The notes under the pieces: generated by a model
Database searches by the model: none
Told to the model about the DNA's origin: nothing
Seen by the model: only the letters and a program-made list of their open reading frames with translations
In this document: piece by piece, positions 56,668-64,000 of the stretch
Position numbering within the stretch: the first letter of the stretch is position 1
Layout: each line of letters starts with the position of its first letter
From: Proteles cristata cristata
Lineage: Eukaryota; Chordata; Mammalia; Carnivora; Hyaenidae
Assembly (NCBI GenBank): GCA_017311185.1
Contig: JAESUZ010003165.1
Span: forward strand, 248,001-312,000
Direction of reading: 5' to 3'
DNA length: 64,000 nt
Position numbers and translations under genes: made by a program

Positions 56668-57479
56668 CCAAGAGCATTTCTCATTGCCAAACCTCCCCTA
56701 CTCCCAAGCTGCAAATTCTCTATTTCAGGCAAGAAGTGTTAAAGTATAGGGCTATCTTTTTCCACACAGCTCTGACTCACAGAACACAGTTTTGATGCCA
56801 GGGTTGACAGGCCAGGAATACTGGGATTCCAGTGACTCTTCTTCCACCTTGCTCAGAGAACAGAGACTCCCTAACTGGGAAAGGCAAACCAAAGAGACCA
56901 GAAGCTGCCACGCCCACCCAGTGCCCTGCTCATAAAGCAAGGGCAACACACTGAGAGAAGTCACCACTGTCCCTGCCTAGAGCTCCGGAACAGTGCCTCA
57001 GGATTTTGCCCACAGAGAGAAGAAAGCAATAAAACCAGGAAGATCAAGAGTTCTCTTAAAGGAATGACTGCATTTGGAAAGAGTGTAGGGAAGGTCAGGA
57101 CTAAGGATGCTCTCAAAAACAATGGAGATTTGCTGGTAGGCAATTAATAGTAGCTATATGAGAGCAAAAAAAAAAAAAAAAAAAAAAAACTGGAGGCCAG
57201 TTTCTTTATCAGAGAGAGCCAAAGAGAAAACTGAGAGCCCCTCTTGGATCAGAGCAAAATGCAAAGATAGGCCTCAGAAAATTAATCCCTGCAAAGGGGA
57301 ACCAATTTCGCTGGATCAGAGTATGGGGCCATTGATGCTCAAAGGCACTGCTGAAAACAATACAGAAAAACCTGGCAATTAACGAAGCCTCACACCCAGA
57401 TGTGATATCAGCTGAGGCAGACAATTTAACAGAGAGATTAGGGAAAGTCAAAGAGAGCTCTGCTAAAACCTGTAATCCT
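56668..57479. other. Unique non-coding DNA
   Basis: A poly(A) run of about 24 (57166-57189) with no recognisable element upstream; the frames at 57158-57496 on both strands are not convincing. The start of the following L1 may lie a little before 57480. Confidence 0.45.
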
Positions 57480-58870
57480 AGGTTGAGACCACCCATACCC
57501 GAGGCTACACCTTCTGAAGGTAAATATTAGAAGGTTCAGACTATGAGGGGAAGAGGAAGAGGAGAGACTTCACGGAATCAATCCAGAAAAGTCATTAAAC
57601 AAATAAACAAGAAATAACAACAAGCATCGTAGAGGGATGGTAAGGAAATCTGTACCCCAAACTGTTTACAATACACTATCTAGAATGTCCAGTTTTCAGC
57701 AAAAATTATGACACATGCAAAGAAATATGAAAATGTGACTCATACACAAGAAAAAGAGTAGGCAATAAAAACTACTTCTGAGAGTATCCAGATGTCAGAC
57801 CTAATGGATAAAGATTTCAAAATAACCTTATAAGTAAGTTCAGAAAACTAAAAGGAAACCATGCTTAATGAATTACAGGAAAGAATAATGAAAATATCTT
57901 GCCAACTAGAGAATATCAACAAAGGAAAAGAAATTATTTTAAAAGGACCGAATGAAACTTCTGAAGCTAGAGCAGTAGAATAATTGAAAAATATTTATTA
58001 GAGGGGCTAAAATGTAAATTTGAACTAGGAGAATAAAGACTGAGTGAGCCTGAAGATAAATTGGTAGGGATTATGAAGTCTGAAAAAATAGTAAAAAGGA
58101 TGAAGAAAAATAAAGAGACTCAGAAAAATGTGATACCACTAAACACAGCAACTTAGGCATAATGCATGTACCAGGGAAGAGGAGAGAAAGATTAAGGGCA
58201 CAAAAATATTTAAATCCAAAATGGCTAAATATTTCCAAAATTTGATGAAAACATTAACCTGCATATCCAAGAAGTTCAACGAGCTCCAACGAGGATCAAT
58301 TTAGAGAGATACAGAGAGCCTGGGTGGCTCAGTCAGTTAAGTGTTCAACTTCAGCTCAGGTCATGATCTCACGGTTTCTGGGCTCAAGTCCTGCATCAGG
58401 CTCTGTGCTGACAGCTCAGAGCCTGAAGTCTGCCTCAGATTCTGTCTCTCTCTCTCTGCCCCTCCCCCACTCATGCTCTGTCTTTCTCTCTGAAAAACAA
58501 ATAAACATTATAAAAAATAAAAAACAGGAGAAAAAGAAACAATGCAGTCCAGAAGGCAGGGGATGATATTGAAAAGTTTCACAAATATTTGAAGAAAAAA
58601 AATACTATCACTCAAGAATCTTACATATATAGATCTTGTAAAATTATTTGTCATATAACTATTTTTCAGTTTTTTAAAAATGTAAATGAAGTAAAGACAT
58701 TCCCAGATAAGCAAAAAGACTGAAAGACTGGGTTGTTAACAGACCTTATAAGACATATTAAAGGAAGTTCTTTGAGTCCATATGGAAAAACCAATAAAGG
58801 CAAATATCAAAATATAAAAGACATAAGAAATGTATATTTCTTCTTTTTTCTTCTCTTAACTAAGTTAAAA
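57480..58870 (+). mobile_element. Old LINE1 (L1M), 5'/ORF1-like part, split by a SINE
   Basis: Sense-strand landmarks in order: 'aaactgtttacaatacactatctagaatgtccagttttcagc', 'aggaaaccatgcttaatgaattacagg', 'tatccaagaagttcaacgagctccaacgagg', then after the SINE 'agtccagaaggcaggggatgatattgaaaag', 'aagacattcccagataagcaaaaagac' and 'ttaaaggaagttctttgag'. No long frame persists. Confidence 0.75.
58313..58525 (+). mobile_element. Felid-type SINE inside L1M ORF1-like part
   Basis: 'gagcctgggtggctcagtcag' head to 'aacaaataaacattataaaaaataaaaa' tail. No clear TSD. The head begins slightly short. Confidence 0.93.
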
Positions 58871-60518
58871 AACCATATTATGCACATATGAGACCAACTC
58901 ATTATATGAGTTTTGAATTGATTATAAGGCCAGTATTAACCTGAAATAAAAACCAAACAAACATAAGAAAACTACACGCATATATACATACTCTTATGAA
59001 AATAGACCCAAAAAATAATCAACAAAATATTAGCGAACCAAACATAGTAACACATAAAATGAATTATAGACCATAACTGATTGCAATTTATCCTAGGAAT
59101 GCAAGTTTGGTTTGACAACTGAAAATCAATAAGGTAATACACCATATCAAAAAAAAAAAAAAGACAAAGAACACATGATTATTTCAATAGATACAGAAAA
59201 GCAACACTCTTTTATAATAAAAGTATTCAACAAACAATAAATTCAAAGTAACTTCTCCGATCCTGATACAAGGCATCTATGAAAAGACCAGAGCAAACGT
59301 TATATTTTGCAGTGAAAAATTGAATGTTTTGCCCCTTAGATCAGGAATGAAACAAGGATGTCTGCCCTTACTAGTTCTTTTGATATAGTACTGGGGGTTC
59401 TACCTAAGGAATTCTGGTAAAACCTGAAACAAAAGCCATTCAGATTAGATTGGAAGATAGCATGACCTTATATACAGAAAATTCCCAAGGAATCTACATT
59501 CTCCCCTAAATAAATTGTATTGGAACTGATAAATTAATTCAGTAACACTGAGGAAAAACCGATTTTATTTCCATACAGTACTAACTAAAAATACAAAAGT
59601 AAAATTGATAAATCAATTCCATTCACAATATCATCAAAAAGAGTGAAATAATCAGGCACAGAATTGGCCAAAGAAATACAAGGCTTGCACATTGAAAACT
59701 ACAAAATATGTTTGCAATAAATTAGACTAAATAAATGGAAAGACATAATATCTTCAGGGATCTGAAGACAATATTGCTAAAATGGCAATGCTACTAAATT
59801 GATCTAGAGATTCAGCACAATTCCTATCAAAATCCCAACTAACTAATTAGCAGAAACTGACAAGGTACTCCTAAAATTTATGTGGAAATGCAAGGGAGAT
59901 GGAATAAAAAACGATCTTGGAAAAGAAAAACAGAGTTGAAGTACTGTTCATTTCAAAACTATGACAAAGCCACAGTTCAAGACAGTGTGGTCCTGGCAAA
60001 AGAACAGACATACCGATTAATAGCACAGAAATAAACCCTCACATTTTTATGAACTGATTCCCAACAAGGGTGCCAGAAAATTCAATGCAAGAAAGAATAG
60101 TCTTTCAATAATTGATAGTGTGCCACTGGTCATTTATACATAAAAGAAAAAACTTAGGTTCTTGCCTCAAACCATATGTAAAGACTACGCTATAGAGTTA
60201 GTTAAACTAAATGTATTAGAGACCTAAATGTAAAAGGTAAAACTATAAAATTGTTAGAAGAAAACATATTCACAAATCTTTATGTCCTTGGATTAGGCAA
60301 TACTTTCTTGGATACAACATCAAAAACATAAGCAACCAAAGAAAAAATAAATAAATAATTGAGACTTCATCAAAATTAAAAGTACCTGTGCTTCAGAGAC
60401 CATCAAGAAAATATAAAGACAACCCACACGACGGAAGAAAATATTTGCAAGTCACACATTTGATTAGGCACTTGTATCCAGAAGATCTAAAGAACTCTTT
60501 ATTTGTTTGCTTGTTTAT

Positions 60519-60559
<41 letters not shown>

Positions 60560-60740
60560 CGCACAAATGGGGGAGGGGCAGGAGAGAGTAAGAGACAGCA
60601 CAGCCCCAAGGTTTGATCTCACTAACTGTGAGATCATGACCTGAGCTGAAACCAACCAACTGAGCTACCCAATCGCCCCTAAAGAACTCTTTTAACTCAA
60701 TAATAAAGACAAAAAAAACACAGTTGAAAAATGGCTACCG
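58871..60740 (+). mobile_element. Same L1M, ORF2 reverse-transcriptase side onward
   Basis: Restarts at RT-region wording ('aatcaacaaaatattagcgaaccaaacatag', 'taggaatgcaagtttggtttgac'). The motif 'gatcaggaatgaaacaaggatgtctgcccttac' (about 59340) encodes the SG-KQG-like block of L1 RT. Then 'tgtggtcctggcaaaagaacagacatacc' and 'ggtaaaactataaaattgttagaag'. No endonuclease-domain sequence lies between this and the ORF1-like part. All frames are broken. A SINE sits at 60501-60678. Confidence 0.78.
60501..60678 (-). mobile_element. Felid-type SINE, shortened, with (GA)n
   Basis: TSD 'ctaaagaactcttt' at 60487-60500 and 60679-60692, perfect 14 bp. About 13 GA units at 60525-60555. Deletions remove the gctccaggctctgagctgtc part of the body and some of the head. 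Confidence 0.95.
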
Positions 60741-60990
60741 TGAATTAGGAATGGGGCAGTGGTCGACATGACCACAATGACACAGCAGAAGGGAGATGGA
60801 TGTGGCTATGGATGAGTTCTGTGCCTGCATTGTGGCCATGGTCACGCAAATCTACACAATCGTGTAATAAAATGGCAAATACACACATTCTACCAATGTC
60901 AGATTCCTGGTTTTGCTGTTACACTATAATTATGTAAGCAAGATGTGATCATTGAGGGAAACAGTGAGGAGTCCACAAAAAAATTTTTTT
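60741..60990 (+). mobile_element. L1M 3' UTR remnant
   Basis: 'acactataattatgtaagcaagatgtgatcattgagggaaacagtg' resembles the last part of an L1M 3' UTR, following the ORF2 portion in order and ending in A-rich sequence. Confidence 0.5.
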
Positions 60991-61372
60991 TAAACATCAA
61001 TGGTCTTCTAACCCAATCTTTGTCAACAATGTCCTAATTATTAACTTGGTTCTCAATGAGTTCCCTAGTACCTAAAAAAAAAAAAAAAGGTATCCTGGCA
61101 AATAGATATAATATATTAAAGGCTTTGAGGCAATTAAGTCTCTCATTGCAAATAAATTATGTGGTGCCCCTGTTTATTAAGTAGTCTCCTATTTGTTTAC
61201 AGTCAACCTAGTATTGTGATTCTTCCTCCCCGGTGCTTAGTGCACGGCTTTGTGCACAGCTGATACTCATGAAATATTTGACAATGAATGAATTCTGATC
61301 TTTAGGTCTCAATAAACAGCTGCAGTAGCTCCACTTTATTACTTAGAAAAGTCTCTTCTAAAGAGACCCGCA
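60991..61372. other. Unique non-coding DNA
   Basis: A run of about 15 A at 61074-61088. Otherwise no feature. Confidence 0.45.
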
Positions 61373-61590
61373 AGGGGCTCCTGGGTGGCTCAGTAGGTTA
61401 AGTGCCTAGCTTTGGCTCAGGTCATGATCTCATGGTCCATGAGTTCAAGCCCCACATTGGGCTTTGTGCTGACAGCTCAAAGCCTGGAGACTGCTTCGGA
61501 TTCTGTGTCTCCCTCTCTCTCTCTCTGCACCTCCCTTGCAGTTCTCTCTCTCTTTCTCAAAAATAAATAAACATTAAATATTTTTAAATA
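61373..61590 (+). mobile_element. Felid-type SINE
   Basis: Complete head to 'caaaaataaataaacatt' tail. The TSD is not evident. Several changes in the body ('ggctttgtgctgacagctcaaagcctgg'). Confidence 0.95.
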
Positions 61591-61629
61591 AACAGAACAG
61601 CGATCTCTGTTTAGGGCATCTTCCTTTTT

Positions 61630-61790
61630 TGCATATTTAAGCACAATTTTCTAGAGCTGTTTTAGGTTCACAACAAAACTAAAAGTAAGGTACAGTTTCC
61701 ATATATACCCAGCCCCCCCCCACATGCATAGCCTGTCCCATTATCAACATCTGCCACCAATTACATCATTACAAATAAACAACCAACAAT
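61630..61790 (-). mobile_element. L1M 3' UTR fragment, antisense
   Basis: 'tttaggttcacaacaaaactaaaagtaaggtacagtttccatatatacccagccccccccc' and 'cattatcaacatctgccacc' are reversed L1M 3' UTR wording. Confidence 0.55.
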
Positions 61791-62649
61791 GACACAGCAG
61801 AATAACCCAAATATCTTCTTTTCACATATGAATCTCTCAGTCTCTGAAAAAACAGAGACTGGTTCTTCTTACTATAGTTTGCAGAAATATACTTCTCGGA
61901 GCCACTGACCACGCAATCGCCACTATTTGTATGAGAATCTCCTAACTTAAATAAGCCCTAGTTGCATTCATATTTTGAGGATAAGGGCCATTAAAAAAAA
62001 CAGTCACTTTTTCAATGACATACTGTCATTGTGTGCCTTGGGTCAGAGCACCCCAGAGTATAGAGAATAGCATCCTACTCAGCCTGTGTCTGCTCCTGCA
62101 AATAGGTGTCCTGCGTTCCCCATACTTCCGTCTGAGGTAAGTAAAATGAATCTTCACGGGACTAGGAACTGAATCATATCCTGAAGAAAGTTCTTTGAAA
62201 CAGATTTTACCATTTGACATGGCCAAGAACAGAGCTTAAAGTGGGATCTGTGCAACACAATGCAACACAATGATACCCACACATCTATAATGATTAAAGT
62301 AGCTGATTTCCTACAACCTGGAAAGTACTTTTTCACAATGTTTTGGTCATCTACAGCCAGATTATTACCACAATTTGAGTTTATGAGAGGTTCAGGACCG
62401 GAGTTCTGGCTGACAGGATGTAAAACAAAGAATGAATAGCTTCTAGTAACTCTTACAGTGCATGTTTTTTTGGTAGGCTATCTGCTTGGACCTGAGGAAT
62501 TTTATTTTCTATCTTGACTCTCTACCATGAAACTGATAAACTCTGTATATGTCATATACAGCTGTACATGGGCATATGCATCCTGCATCCTACATCCTCC
62601 TGGGCTTCACTGCTACCCAGGATCAGCAGAAAACATTGCTGCCTGTACG
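61791..62649. other. Unique non-coding DNA
   Basis: A small 10-bp direct duplication (gcaacacaat, twice, near 62250-62270). No other feature recognised. Confidence 0.45.
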
Positions 62650-62900
62650 AGTTCAACTGCTTCACTTCCAGTAGCTGGTATCACACTACCCATTCTGACC
62701 TTTCGGGTGGAGATCAAGCCCTTCTGCATGGCATACAAGTGTCCCACGAAATGACTCTGGGGTCCCTATTTACATCTCATCATATCTCCTCCCCACTCTA
62801 TGCTTCTGAGCTTCTCATACCTCTGCAGGCAGCTCTGCATCTCCCACTTCTTTGCTTGGTTAATGCTTCCGCCTGATGTACTTTTCTGTCCACCACTGCA
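62650..62900 (+). mobile_element. LINE2 3' region, diverged
   Basis: 'ctgcatctcccacttctttgcttggttaatgcttccgcctgatg' fits the part of L2 before its 3' terminus. Upstream similarity is weaker. A 120-codon frame (62514-62876) overlaps it without recognisable domains. Confidence 0.45.
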
Positions 62901-63019
62901 TTTTCCAAAAAACACCTAGCCATCTTAAAAAATGAATCAATAAAAAGTACCTTCATTTTAAGTACTTCATATGTACTATGTCTTTGAAATATTTCTTTAA
63001 ATTAATGAGATAGAAATCA

Positions 63020-63165
63020 CTAAAAGCTCCATTTTACAGTGGTGGAAACTGAGGCATAGGAAACTTGAGTAATGCCCATAGTCACTCCATGAGTAAGTGG
63101 CAGAGCTCAAATAAAAGCCAGTTCTGTCCAACTATAACAACCATGTTCATAAACAGCACTCTCCT
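63020..63165 (+). mobile_element. MIR fragment
   Basis: 'ctccattttacagtggtggaaactgaggcataggaaacttgagtaatgcccatagtcactcc' and 'agtaagtggcagagctc' are MIR core and 3' parts. Confidence 0.87.
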
Positions 63166-63184
63166 CTCTCCAAAGCATTTTGTG

Positions 63185-63348
63185 GTTCTGCAATAGAATC
63201 CTTGGGGAATCTTCTAAAAATCCAGACATCCTAAATTCTATACTAACCCATGTTATCAGAATCCCTGTAGCTGGAGCTGCAGGATCTATATTTTGAAAAA
63301 GTTCCCCAGGTGACTAATGGGTACCCTGTTTGAGAATCACTGCCTGAT
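63185..63348 (+). mobile_element. MER5/MER3-type hAT-Charlie DNA transposon
   Basis: 'aatccttggggaatcttctaaaaatccagac', 'gttatcagaatccctgtagctgg', 'aaaagttccccaggtgactaatgg' and the terminal 'tttgagaatcactgcc' match the element seen reversed at 43782, in plus order. The left end is decayed. Confidence 0.75.
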
Positions 63349-64000
63349 GATCTACAAGGGCTTACATCAACTATTGACACTTCAGTGTACCAAGAAATTG
63401 GATAGCATCTGAAACCAATTTTGAAAATTTAACCATTTTTCATAAAAGTTAAATGAGACATATCTATTTTGCAAAAATGAGAATCTGTGGAGAAGTATTT
63501 CCAAGAGTAACTGCATTCTGGTAACATTTTAATTACATTTTATAAATTAGCAAAAATCTGTTTTGTAAAGAAAAATGAATTTAAATTATCTTTCATTTAA
63601 ATTTTTGACAAGGAATCAACTACAATTGTGTGGAGAAGATCTGAACATTTGATTGAGTGTATGCTGTCTTCGTGGTCTTCAGGCATCAGAAATAAAATCT
63701 CAACTATGATGCAGAAATATCAGTAATCATTCAGGCTTCAGTTCCTCAGTGTTTCATGTCCCTGAAGCAGTAAAGGGAGAAGTATTATAACCAGTCAATT
63801 TGAAATGTGAGGGGGGAAAATGGTATATTCCAGTCTTCAGACATTTTAATAAGCATTGTTTTTAAGTGACCAAAATCTGAGAGAAAGGCAATGAAATTTG
63901 AAATTTTATTTTGCCTGTTCTGTAGAGGACTTCCCCTTAGCTACATTATACTTTAATTTTTTTTAATGCAAGCCTCTTTGTTTTTGCATTTATATAACAT
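63349..64000. other. Unique AT-rich non-coding DNA
   Basis: No feature recognised to the end of the window. Confidence 0.5.

Noticed and set aside
57158..57496. Gene ending in a poly(A) run at 57166
   Set aside because: Open frames occur on both strands around the A run and neither has a recognisable feature; probably a retroposon tail or slippage.
61030..61100. Processed pseudogene from an A run at 61074-61088
   Set aside because: No coding-like sequence upstream and no matching flanking repeats.

Overview
This window is non-coding nuclear DNA from a carnivoran mammal, most likely a cat (Felidae) or close relative. The main evidence is about 35 insertions of a roughly 200-bp tRNA-derived SINE with the head 'GCCTGGGTGGCTCAGTCGGTTAAG', a body reading 'CTCTGTGCTGACAGCTCAGAGCC', a CT-rich tract and an 'AAAAATAAATAAACATT' tail. 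This is the SINEC type found in feliform carnivores. The sequence has AT-rich isochore composition, microsatellites, and layered LINE1, LINE2, MIR, hAT and MaLR/ERVL remains. I found no exon, intact host gene, RNA gene or CRISPR array that I can support. Nearly all open frames lie inside repeats or are short chance frames. The only long one (480 codons, 28777-27335, minus) is the C-terminal half of a LINE1 ORF2.

Layout. 0-6 kb: a CA microsatellite, paired SINEs, a 25-bp AT tandem repeat, a hAT-like element, a LINE2 3' end and unique DNA. 6-9.6 kb: a three-level nest (SINE inside a carnivore L1 inside an older L1). 9.6-21 kb: MIR, LINE2 and many SINEs, several with clean target-site duplications (TSDs), plus a Tc1/mariner-like DNA transposon fragment near 19.2 kb. 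21.2-25.5 kb: the longest repeat-poor stretch. 25.5-29.2 kb: MIR, LINE2, then an old L1 broken by a SINE and by a younger 5'-truncated L1 (27122-29086). 29.4-35.6 kb: SINEs (one with a duplicated tail), MIRs split by SINEs, and an older SINE type at 33.0 kb. 35.6-37.8 kb: AT-rich repeat-poor DNA. 38-45.3 kb: LINE2, MIR, hAT, and one GC-richer unexplained block at 40.8-41.3 kb. 45.8-48.4 kb: an old L1 and a MaLR-like LTR. 48.7-52.6 kb: a SINE cluster with two opposed SINEs sharing one target site, followed by an ERVL-type pol remnant on the minus strand. 54.1-56.0 kb: an antisense L1 3' region. 57.5-61.0 kb: a sense L1 with ORF1- and ORF2-like parts and a large internal loss. 61-64 kb: a SINE and LINE2, MIR and hAT fragments.

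Nothing here acts together as a gene system. The window is best read as an intergenic or intronic record of retrotransposition over time. The most informative points are the nested and same-site insertions, two SINEs with unusual structure, the relatively young L1 fragment, the ERVL remnant, and the two repeat-poor stretches. No sign of a new biological system was found. Repeat family names and ages are from pattern recognition, not a database search.
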